The notes under the pieces were generated by a model. The model worked only from the letters and a program-made list of their open reading frames with translations, was not told where the DNA came from and searched no databases. A stretch of DNA of 64,000 nt from Pseudodesulfovibrio tunisiensis. GTDB lineage: Bacteria; Desulfobacterota; Desulfovibrionia; Desulfovibrionales; Desulfovibrionaceae. Below are positions 19,157 through 27,486 of this stretch, one piece after another. The DNA lies in NCBI RefSeq assembly GCF_022809775.1, contig NZ_CP094380.1, positions 3,323,501-3,387,500 on the forward strand, written 5' to 3'. The position numbers and the translations under genes were made by a program. Within the stretch, counting starts at the first letter, position 1. Every line of letters starts with the position of its first letter.

Positions 19157-21436
19157 CTAGCTAACCTCTTTAAAGTTTAACACGACTATTGCACCCTCTT
19201 TAAAAGCCTCGTCATCTATAATATCTTCCACATCATAGTATTCGGGGAATTTAAGCGCCCCCTTCATTCCATCCATCAGTTCGTTGGCGATATACAGTCC
19301 AAGACCGCAGCCGATAGAATAGGGCTTGGTTGAAACAAATGGTCTTATCAGGTGTTCAGGCTCTCTAGAGAAGCCTGGGCCATTATCCGCAACGATCAAG
19401 CTGACATACCCATCTTCATAAGAGTTCGTTGCACAGAGTTTTATCTGTTTTTTGAACTCTCCTTTTAAGTTAAGCCAGTAGATGGAGTTGTCTAAAAGAT
19501 TTAACAGGACATTTGTTGCATGAGTTATGGATGCATAGCATTGGAAATTTTCATCTCCGAGGTCTGTTGTCACTTCTATGGAGTGGTTGTCTAGCCGAAG
19601 CTCAATGAACAATAGAGTTTGATCGATGATGAATTCAACAGAAGATTTTTTGATATCTGTACGTTTAATTAAGAATGAGAATTTTTTAATTGTTGAATCT
19701 AAACGTCTAACAAGTATACGAGCCTTGTTTGACTCTGAGGAGGATTTTATCTGAAGATTGATTTCCTTAATAAGTTTTTCAATTTCATGTATAATTGAAG
19801 AACTCAATCTTCCTATTCCTGCACTGTGATAGAGAGTATCAACAATATCTGTATATTCTTTTTGTATCCGATAGACGTAACTTGTTAAGTTCTTTTTGTG
19901 CTTGTCGTTAGTAATATGCTTATCAATGTATTTTTTAGTGTCTTCCAGAAGGGAAATAACAGGTTCTGCTGTTTTGGAATAATAAATTGAAAGGGCTTCT
20001 TTGTCTGAGTTTCTTCTAAGTCTAAAGGTGTAATTTATTGCCCACTTGAGGGCATATACGAACAATTCGTATTCTTTGTTTTCAATAAAACCTTCTCGGT
20101 TTGTTTTTTCAACAAGCCCTCTGCTGCTTTTGCGATCAATAAAAACGTAGCCAACAACGTGCTCGGAACGAAGCTGTGAACCAATATCCCCTATCTTGAC
20201 TAAACCTAACCAATCATTACCTTTCTCTCCGTAATCATAAACGCGCATGCCATCGCGGTATACTCTAATCCCACTACTTTGCTTTAAAAAATCAATGACA
20301 TCTTTTTTGGAGTCTAGTTGTTGGCGAACTGAAGGGGTCTGTTCAAAAGCGTAGAGCTTTACATAAATGTTTCCAATTTTAGATTTTGATAAATCAACGA
20401 CTTCATGCTTGGGGGCCAAGCCTTCAATCATTTCTTTTTCATCTTCTGGGCCAGAGTTGTCAGATGGCTTTTGCAGTAGTTTTTCTATGCTCTTGAGATC
20501 TGAAAAGGCGATGGAGTGGGGTGGGAATTTCTTTTCAATAGAACTCCATGGGTTGAAATTGTATTCAAAATCTTTAATCTGATTATCACTAATCAAAATG
20601 TCACATTCATAAAGAGCTGAATCTTTGATACTTTCGAAGTTTTTAAGGCCTCGAAAAACTGAACGATTATATCTAGGGATTACCTTTACATTGAACTGAT
20701 CGCTAGTTCCTGAAGCTTTAGTAAATTTGAGCAGATGAGCCACAGCCTTATTATCAATGAGTTTACAATCAGCCCTGTCAAATTTTATGTTAAGTGCCGT
20801 TAATGCTCGGTATATTCTTCGAAGCTTTGCCCGAGTCCAGTCCTTATCCTCGCCTTTAATATTTAGAATAGTAAGGTGTGTACCTTTGTTCTCAGGAAAA
20901 AGTGCACGAGATTCAGTTATATCAAAGTCGAAATCTGACAGAGTTTTTGCTCCATCAAGTCTATTCCAATCAATTATGAGTCTTTTGGCATTACAGTGTT
21001 CTTTCTTTGTGTCCAAAATAACAAGCTGTCCAAGCTTATGGACACCAAAGCGCCCAATTCCCTTTTCTCCCAGTGGCACTCTTTGAAGGGGCTGATTTTC
21101 ATCAAACTTTTGCTCGATAGAGCAGTTGTCTTCAGTCTCCATTTCTTCGATCAGTTTTCTTTTATTGTCAGTCCCTACTGTTAGCCAATGCTCTTTGATT
21201 GTCTCCTCAGACATGCCACTTCCCGTGTCGACAATGTCTATCCTAAAAGGTTTGTAGCTAATCTTATCTTCTCGGTTACGAGGCCTTTTGAAATAGAAAA
21301 TTACATCACACTTTTTTGCCCCAGCGTCATATGCATTTTTCACGAGTTCCGTTAGCGCGATGATTTCATTTCGAATAAGCTCATCGCCAAAATGAGCTAA
21401 CACTCTTGGCATTATGCTAAATGAATTCTTGGTCAT
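19157..21436 (-). CDS. Double-GHKL ATPase: Hsp90/MutL-like N-terminus plus histidine-kinase-like C-terminus
   Basis: 759 residues with two separate GHKL ATP sites. N-terminal: N-box (residues 23-40, ALTELVKNAYDAGA), G1 DTGSGM (70-75) and G2 LGEKGIGRFG (122-131), the MutL/Hsp90 style. C-terminal: possible phospho-His H550 in SSSIIHEIEKLI, N-box near 643 (LLNLLDNSIYWL), DNGPG near 684 and GCGLGLYIANEL near 709, the histidine-kinase style. No membrane segment, so it is a cytoplasmic sensor. ATG 21436 is chosen for its AGAAGGA; ATG 21454 is possible. Next to a receiver-like protein it could form a phosphorelay; which signal it senses is unknown. Confidence 0.7.
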   Translation of the reverse strand: MTKNSFSIMPRVLAHFGDELIRNEIIALTELVKNAYDAGAKKCDVIFYFKRPRNREDKISYKPFRIDIVDTGSGMSEETIKEHWLTVGTDNKRKLIEEMETEDNCSIEQKFDENQPLQRVPLGEKGIGRFGVHKLGQLVILDTKKEHCNAKRLIIDWNRLDGAKTLSDFDFDITESRALFPENKGTHLTILNIKGEDKDWTRAKLRRIYRALTALNIKFDRADCKLIDNKAVAHLLKFTKASGTSDQFNVKVIPRYNRSVFRGLKNFESIKDSALYECDILISDNQIKDFEYNFNPWSSIEKKFPPHSIAFSDLKSIEKLLQKPSDNSGPEDEKEMIEGLAPKHEVVDLSKSKIGNIYVKLYAFEQTPSVRQQLDSKKDVIDFLKQSSGIRVYRDGMRVYDYGEKGNDWLGLVKIGDIGSQLRSEHVVGYVFIDRKSSRGLVEKTNREGFIENKEYELFVYALKWAINYTFRLRRNSDKEALSIYYSKTAEPVISLLEDTKKYIDKHITNDKHKKNLTSYVYRIQKEYTDIVDTLYHSAGIGRLSSSIIHEIEKLIKEINLQIKSSSESNKARILVRRLDSTIKKFSFLIKRTDIKKSSVEFIIDQTLLFIELRLDNHSIEVTTDLGDENFQCYASITHATNVLLNLLDNSIYWLNLKGEFKKQIKLCATNSYEDGYVSLIVADNGPGFSREPEHLIRPFVSTKPYSIGCGLGLYIANELMDGMKGALKFPEYYDVEDIIDDEAFKEGAIVVLNFKEVS

Positions 21437-21585
21437 CTCGTATCCTTCTGACATCTCAAAGGGTGGTCGATGGCAAATCTGATTATTAAACTTCTCTTTG
21501 TGTATTATATCTTTCTATTTATGTTAGCCAGAAATAATCCACAATTTAGAAGTGTTATTCGTCTACCTTGGTTATAATCTTATTC

Positions 21586-22620
21586 CTAACCTAAAGGTTC
21601 AGGCGCGGATAAGCCGTATTGACCGAAACCGAAGTTGCTAACTACCAACCGTGTATTCACGAATTTGGCTAACCTGTTCTGTCGATTCCGTTCTTGATGT
21701 TGCTTTAAGCTCCACAATACCACATCGGTCAGCTGGATACCGAAACACTGAGACGAATCTCGCATAGAATATTGCGTGTTGCTCAGCGGGCTAAGGTCTA
21801 AACCGTCCACAGGTAGCAAAACATCTTCTCGTGGATTTTCTGGGAAATTTTGGCCTATTTCAATGACGCTAGCCAAGTGCGTCATAAATTCGTTCTGCAC
21901 GTCATGGTTGGACTCTATGATGGGCCTGTCCATCTTTTTCGCAAGCACGCAAGCTTCAGTAAGAAGTGTTCCAAACGATGTTGCGTTTGGAGAGAAGCCC
22001 CGTGCTGTATCGAGACCCTGACTGCAAATCCCAATGTCGCAGGCTTCTGGGACAAGATTTGATAATACTATCAGCATATATTCGACTCTGGGATCTTGGC
22101 TCGCTAGTGTGGGAAGGATGTCGTTTAATATGCCTCTACATAGGGAGAAAAACGCTTCCAGTTTTCTCTCTGCATTGTTCGGACGAACGCATTGAGTCCA
22201 AAAAGTATCCAGAGTTTCATAAGGTGTTTTTTGGAGAAACAAATGGAATAGGTCGTCCCTCAATCCGTTATCCATATACACTTCCCAACTCGCTGCTGGA
22301 TTCTGGTCAGGGTCGAATATGGAATCAAAAAGAAGTGCTGCCGCGAAGAAGAGTTTCTCTGCTTTACATAGTATAAATCTTGAACCAGAACGCTTAATAA
22401 CCTGATTAAGGACATGGGCAATTTTTTCTATGCCGTGATGTCCCAATTCATTCCCATGAAGCTCTTCGCAACTAGCTAATGATAATGCTCGTTTGTGGCT
22501 GGTGGAAAATAATCTGTTAATATTCCATTTTGAAAGAGTCGTGAGTAGGTAGAAGTGCCTTTGATTTTCATCAAAGATATGAAGGCCGGTGTTACCTGAC
22601 TCATCTAAGTACATGTACAT
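21586..22620 (-). CDS. DUF3800 protein
   Basis: 344 residues beginning MYMYLDESGNTG, the diagnostic DUF3800 opening, and ending with the family's QLTDVVLWSLKQH motif. The acidic opening and closing motifs suggest an RNase-H-like fold, and DUF3800 genes are frequent in defence islands and mobile elements. Their activity is not established. It lies 99 bases after tnsE and 149 bases before the double-GHKL gene on the same strand, so it may be read with either. Nuclease effector function is inference. Confidence 0.78.
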   Translation of the reverse strand: MYMYLDESGNTGLHIFDENQRHFYLLTTLSKWNINRLFSTSHKRALSLASCEELHGNELGHHGIEKIAHVLNQVIKRSGSRFILCKAEKLFFAAALLFDSIFDPDQNPAASWEVYMDNGLRDDLFHLFLQKTPYETLDTFWTQCVRPNNAERKLEAFFSLCRGILNDILPTLASQDPRVEYMLIVLSNLVPEACDIGICSQGLDTARGFSPNATSFGTLLTEACVLAKKMDRPIIESNHDVQNEFMTHLASVIEIGQNFPENPREDVLLPVDGLDLSPLSNTQYSMRDSSQCFGIQLTDVVLWSLKQHQERNRQNRLAKFVNTRLVVSNFGFGQYGLSAPEPLG

Positions 22621-22719
22621 GATCGCGCCTTGCGTTTTTTGAGTTTTACACGAGGTAACATGGTACTCGTTATTGCAAAAGCTATTTTTGAGAGCTGAGG
22701 ACTATTTGGGTGGCCGCAG

Positions 22720-24333
22720 CTATAATTGCGCCATCCAGCCATAAACCCGCGTCGCCCAGCCTGCGATAGATTCTGGGTCGAGGACACCTCTACTGCCCTT
22801 AGGGGCCTGGGGATGGTTGACGCCACAATGGCGTTCCTTTCCGCACAGGTTATCAAGAAGCTTCGTTGGCCAATTGAGGGAATCCTGAATGAGTTCTCGC
22901 CTCAAGATCTCAAAGTCTGCTTTCCACCTTCTTAAGTCCCTCACAACGAGGACCTGAGTGGAGATGGCTTTGTCGGCGTCTGAGGTGTCTACTTCGAGCA
23001 GGTGCACGATCTTGCCTTCAACTCTCAGGCCTACCTCTGCGATACTTCTTGCTTCTCCGGTAGTTGAAAGCAGGTGCTTTTTGCACCTCCCTACTTTGGG
23101 AAGTGGGACGATTGCTTTTGTGACAGGGACGCACCCATAGGTCCCAATCAGAACTCTGACCATGTTCAGGAAGCATTCAAATTTGTTTTCGAAGAACTGG
23201 CTGTAATCCGTCTCGTCGTTCAAGGTGTTCCAGTCTGCCGCAGGCAGGCCGTGATCGGCAATTCCTTCTTCCGTGCTGACCGAAATCACTTTGTTGCCAC
23301 TCTCGTCTCCCTGAGTTGTGGTAGGCCTCTTTCTGGCCTTGGAGGCTACCCGGTTTACGTGGAAGGCCTTCTTGAATACGACGGCAACGCTTTCAGCCTC
23401 CAGCTCGATTGAAGTGGTGTTGGCGTTCGCGGCAATGTCGTCATGGATGAACAACGGAGACGGCTCGCCATTGCCTGCAGGATGAACGACTTGTCCGCTC
23501 CCAGGGACGGAGTGCTCAAATTTTGGATGCTCAATATATATTTCTTGCGGCATCGCATTGGGGACGCCTCTGATCGCATCGATCTCCCAGGCAAAAAAGC
23601 AGTTCACCTCTCGATCAAATTGCCCACGAGCTTGTAGAAAGACATTTTCCAGCGGCGGTGGTTCGAACTGGAAGGTCCATCTTCGATAGCTTGGCGCATT
23701 CTTCCCGTATAATCGTTGGAATTTGCATATGCTTTCATAGGATTTACGGGCATCAGCATCCAACAGGACCCAAGACAGGTAGTTTTGCGATTTTGGCTCA
23801 TTCAAATGAGATACGGCATAACCGGCAGAAGGCATGACTCGAATGGTCGCACAATTTTGCTTATGGTCCACGAAAACGTCGAACTCGCTTCTCAAACAAT
23901 CTGATTCGATTGCCGTCCGGGAGAGATACTTACCGTGAAAAAACAGGGTCCGAGCCAACTCAAACTGCGGGAGGAATATCGTCCTGCCGTCATAGTTTTC
24001 GAAAACAAAACAGAACTGGCCAGCTTCCAGCTTCCTTTGAAATCCTGCGATCGGACATTCTCCGATCCTTTTGACGAGCCACGTCCTCGTATCTGTGATC
24101 TTGATTCGTTGGTCGTACCCTGGCTTCAAGAATTCTGTGGTCGGATTAATTATGCGCCTTCTAGCGAGAATGGGGGCATTGGAGAAGCTCAGGTAGCTAT
24201 TGCGTTGAGAAGGGGCGAGTTGAAGATTGACGTTCCATTTGCTTCCGGAATGCCGTCTGAACAATGAGCCAATCCCCATAATCTTCACATCGTCATCAAA
24301 TTTTTTGAATCGATACTCATTCATTTCGACCAT
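22720..24333 (-). CDS. tnsE: TnsE, mobile-element/replication-fork targeting protein
   Basis: A 537-residue protein, against 538 for Tn7 TnsE. Shared features include the opening (DDDVKIMGIGSLFRRHSG), FLPQFELARTLF, VPLPKVGRCKKHL, LLEVDTSDADKAISTQVL, SLNWPTKLLDNL and GVNHPQAPKG. TnsE directs insertion to conjugal plasmids and lagging-strand structures by contacting DNA and the sliding clamp. Its presence means the element keeps both Tn7 target pathways. The start overlaps the tnsD end by 13 bases. An alternative Met is three residues in. Confidence 0.93.
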   Translation of the reverse strand: MVEMNEYRFKKFDDDVKIMGIGSLFRRHSGSKWNVNLQLAPSQRNSYLSFSNAPILARRRIINPTTEFLKPGYDQRIKITDTRTWLVKRIGECPIAGFQRKLEAGQFCFVFENYDGRTIFLPQFELARTLFFHGKYLSRTAIESDCLRSEFDVFVDHKQNCATIRVMPSAGYAVSHLNEPKSQNYLSWVLLDADARKSYESICKFQRLYGKNAPSYRRWTFQFEPPPLENVFLQARGQFDREVNCFFAWEIDAIRGVPNAMPQEIYIEHPKFEHSVPGSGQVVHPAGNGEPSPLFIHDDIAANANTTSIELEAESVAVVFKKAFHVNRVASKARKRPTTTQGDESGNKVISVSTEEGIADHGLPAADWNTLNDETDYSQFFENKFECFLNMVRVLIGTYGCVPVTKAIVPLPKVGRCKKHLLSTTGEARSIAEVGLRVEGKIVHLLEVDTSDADKAISTQVLVVRDLRRWKADFEILRRELIQDSLNWPTKLLDNLCGKERHCGVNHPQAPKGSRGVLDPESIAGWATRVYGWMAQL

Positions 24334-25832
24334 CCGAGGTAGTGCAGGAATTGTCTGGTCCGCTCATACATCCTCTGTTCGCTCAGGCCAGACAACCGTA
24401 GCAATCTCCAATAGGGCATTTCTCCTGAATGTGAGTCATCGTTTATCATGGCTCGAATGACTCTCCTTATTTGACAACTGGCAACATCTTCGCTGTTGCT
24501 TTCCAAAAAAGCAGCCGAGAGCGGCATTTTTTCGAGCTTGCGAGAAAGATGCCGGCACTCGGATTGGGCCAGGTACCAGCTTGAGCTTCGACGCGGACCT
24601 TCCAGTTTATTGATATGCTCTCGCTTTATCGCCTTGAGGCGCTCAAGAATTAACCTATCACGCTCATTCCAATCGACTCGTCGGTTCTCCGAACGTGTTG
24701 ATCTTCTATATTTATTGTTGATGGCATTTAGCCAGTTTCGATCATTTCTGTAAAGCCAGACGTAAACTGGGTCGCCGCCTGATTTTCGCGATTTCCTGGT
24801 TCCTTGCTCTTTAACCATCTCAAGCCATGCTTTGCGTTTGGTATGCAAAACAGATTGCGAAATATTCTTCGATGGGAAATAGGCTACCTGATGTTTTTGG
24901 GCGATTTGCTTTCGGGCCTGAGAAATCACATCTTCAAAATTCCACTCCGTCCCCAGCAGTGTTTCCAAGATTATTATGTGTTGCAGGAAGCTGTGTGACT
25001 TCCTGTGCTTTCGCATGAAAAGGCGTAACCAGTTGGACTTGTTGTCGGTGACGGGAATACCCAATTGGGCAAGGTGTTGGGGTGTCCAGGAAGAGAGGAC
25101 TTTGTGCTTGAGGAGATCGTAGATGACTTTGCTTTTTCTGGTGATGTCGGCTGCATGAGCAGTTTGTGTGTAAAAGAGGCTCCATTGCTCAAGGCTGGGG
25201 GATCGCGCAGGCGGCAGATCGAGAAGTTCTTTCACTCGCCTCTCTATACGTTTTCCAATGGGAGGACTGTTCGAGTTGGCGGGTAAACACATCATGGTCG
25301 GGGTTAGGGCCACATAGGCATGTCTGTGGTAATTATGCAGTCTGTACTGCGTGTCGCACAGGTAGCCGTGCTTGAGACAATGGCTGCAACCCGGAACCTG
25401 CCACTGACGTAGCCAGCAGAGCTCCCCATGCTCTATGAGTTGGTCTTCCAGACATTGGGGGCATACCCGGAGGTACTCAGGCTGGCGAATCCGAGATGTC
25501 GTGACGCCTAAGCCCACATGGACTGCCCCTTTAGCTCGGTGGGTCATCCAATCAAGGGCTGCGAGTCTCCTGTCTTCCGGTATGAAGGGAGCATAAAGCG
25601 GGAAGAGGGTATGCTTGTACACCATACTTTCGGCGGTAAGACCTAATGACTCCGGGTATTGTTTGGAGATGGCCTCTATGTGGGACGGCAGATCAATCGT
25701 GGCCACGACTTTTCTGTCGCCAAAGACTGCATCGAGGAGCTGCTTGGGACTTGTTATGCCAAAATGGACTCCTGCTCGTGCCACAACGCTATAAAGCAGT
25801 TCGTCCGGATACGGCACGGGGAAATTGAGCAT
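24321..25832 (-). CDS. tnsD: TnsD (TniQ family), glmS attachment-site recognition protein
   Basis: A 503-residue TniQ-family protein (Tn7 TnsD is 508). It opens FPVPYPDELLYSVVARAGVHFG and carries the CCCH zinc site at C124, C127, C152 and H155, the same numbers as in Tn7 TnsD as I remember them. A ~340-residue DNA-binding C-terminal region with several helix-turn-helix-like segments follows. It should bind the end of glmS and recruit TnsC. The insertion of this element next to a glmS stop codon is direct evidence that the pathway worked. Confidence 0.94.
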   Translation of the reverse strand: MLNFPVPYPDELLYSVVARAGVHFGITSPKQLLDAVFGDRKVVATIDLPSHIEAISKQYPESLGLTAESMVYKHTLFPLYAPFIPEDRRLAALDWMTHRAKGAVHVGLGVTTSRIRQPEYLRVCPQCLEDQLIEHGELCWLRQWQVPGCSHCLKHGYLCDTQYRLHNYHRHAYVALTPTMMCLPANSNSPPIGKRIERRVKELLDLPPARSPSLEQWSLFYTQTAHAADITRKSKVIYDLLKHKVLSSWTPQHLAQLGIPVTDNKSNWLRLFMRKHRKSHSFLQHIIILETLLGTEWNFEDVISQARKQIAQKHQVAYFPSKNISQSVLHTKRKAWLEMVKEQGTRKSRKSGGDPVYVWLYRNDRNWLNAINNKYRRSTRSENRRVDWNERDRLILERLKAIKREHINKLEGPRRSSSWYLAQSECRHLSRKLEKMPLSAAFLESNSEDVASCQIRRVIRAMINDDSHSGEMPYWRLLRLSGLSEQRMYERTRQFLHYLGWSK

Positions 25833-25836
25833 ACCG

Positions 25837-27486
25837 CTACCCTGTTTTGTTCAGCCAGTCCTCCAACCTGAATATCACGGAGTTTTTGCTCAAATGCGCA
25901 TGGAGAGATTTCTTGTCAGCTTGGGAGTACATGAATCGTAAGTCGTCTGATTCCAACGTGTGCCAGTCTTTTTGAGGGACGGACTTGGTTTTCAGCCTTT
26001 TCTTTTGAGGCTTTTCATCAGACTCATAGCATTCCAGTGCTATTGATACCAAATCTTTTGTGGTGAGGTTCGGGTGCTCTTCAACTATGCGCCTTACAAG
26101 TGGAACGACTGCATCGCTCTCAAAGTCCATGCCTATCAGTAAGCTGTGAAGCCGTTGTGCTTGAGAATTCCCTTGATATGGATCAGAGGCACGGGGCTTT
26201 GATATGGCCGCTGTAAGCTTGGTTAATTTGTTCTCGATGTCAGGAATCATCAAGTCCGAAAATTCCGCAATCCGATCTGGGTCGCCGGACCGGAGGGCTG
26301 CCAGCATTGGGTGCACCGGCTTCAATTCGTTCTCATAGACCTTTTTTAGGATGTTGACTGTAATACGTTCTACGCCGGTCACGATTGCCCTGAGTTGGGC
26401 CAGAACGAATAGTTTGACGACAATGTCCAGAACTCCCTGCGACAGGTCGTACCAACAGTAACGAACGTCATCAGTCAGGACTTCATCCCGGTTCCGGAGC
26501 CACTGGTAGGTCCACAATTTATCCGTAAAGGCTTTCCATTCAGTAATTCGAGGCTTGCCCGTTACGGAATCTATGGCCTGGGCAGGGGGCTTCATCGGTT
26601 CCCAGAGAAGTGAACCGAGGCCTGCACTTCGTCGACCGGAACGCAAGTCTTGTTCGAAAATCGGCCGTGCTTTGGGAGTTCCCACGAATACGACAGGTAA
26701 GCCAATAGTGTTCACCAAGGTGACGAAAAAATTGAGCATCTTTTCGACGCCGCCAGACCGCTTGCGGCTGAGATGTTGGATTTCGTCTATGACAAGCACG
26801 CCGATGGCATGAGCGTTTGCCACCTGACTCATCTGGGCCAAAAGGGTCTCTATCCCATGCCGCTTCTTGACGTATTTTGTTTCATAGTCCGTGCCCACAG
26901 CTCCGTCCAGGGCCCTGAAAAAATTGATACACAAACTCTTCAAAGAACCATCGTGCGGGCAATCCACTTTGAGGTAAACCACTTGGGTAAAATTATGGAC
27001 CTCATGAAAAATTACTGGCGGGTACGCTGAAAGGATTCTGTTCAGTGACGTGCTTTTCCCGCTTCCAGAACATCCGATCAGCGACAAGCTTGATGCAGTG
27101 GATTTGACTTGATGGAAACGAAAAACATCCAAATCACCAGTCATGATACGCTCATATCCATTTTGCATATGGCTATTGAGCGATCCGTCTATGAGATTTC
27201 TTCCGACGTATCCCCTCCTGATCATAATCGAAAGTTTTTCTTCCAACTGTATGTGAGATGCAAGCGGCTGAAAAAAGTCATCCAGCAACGCGGCAATCAT
27301 ATGTGCCCTGTCACGTCCTTCTGCAAAAATGTCTTTGAGGTTATACTGGACGATTCCTGTCATGCTAGCCCTGACCTGCTCAATTGAAAAAGTTGATGGC
27401 AGGGCCTCGATAAAGGGATTCCCTCGATATTGAGAAATGGTAGATTCCTGATATCTCGCTTTTACATGTCCAGATGGGAGCGCCAT
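25837..27486 (-). CDS. tnsC: TnsC, AAA+ transposition regulator ATPase
   Basis: A 549-residue AAA+ protein (Tn7 TnsC is 555). Walker A GCSGSGKST is at residues 138-146 and Walker B GVLVIDEIQHLS at 229-240. TnsC binds target DNA as an ATP-dependent filament and licenses TnsAB. The ATG directly abuts the tnsB stop codon (27487), and tnsD follows after four bases, so the operon is tight. The long N-terminal TnsD-contact and C-terminal TnsAB-contact regions are both present. Confidence 0.95.
   Translation of the reverse strand: MALPSGHVKARYQESTISQYRGNPFIEALPSTFSIEQVRASMTGIVQYNLKDIFAEGRDRAHMIAALLDDFFQPLASHIQLEEKLSIMIRRGYVGRNLIDGSLNSHMQNGYERIMTGDLDVFRFHQVKSTASSLSLIGCSGSGKSTSLNRILSAYPPVIFHEVHNFTQVVYLKVDCPHDGSLKSLCINFFRALDGAVGTDYETKYVKKRHGIETLLAQMSQVANAHAIGVLVIDEIQHLSRKRSGGVEKMLNFFVTLVNTIGLPVVFVGTPKARPIFEQDLRSGRRSAGLGSLLWEPMKPPAQAIDSVTGKPRITEWKAFTDKLWTYQWLRNRDEVLTDDVRYCWYDLSQGVLDIVVKLFVLAQLRAIVTGVERITVNILKKVYENELKPVHPMLAALRSGDPDRIAEFSDLMIPDIENKLTKLTAAISKPRASDPYQGNSQAQRLHSLLIGMDFESDAVVPLVRRIVEEHPNLTTKDLVSIALECYESDEKPQKKRLKTKSVPQKDWHTLESDDLRFMYSQADKKSLHAHLSKNSVIFRLEDWLNKTG

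Noticed and set aside
22605..22856. A small minus-strand frame between the DUF3800 gene and tnsE.
   Set aside because: It overlaps the end of tnsE and the start of the DUF3800 gene, and has no ribosome site or family match.
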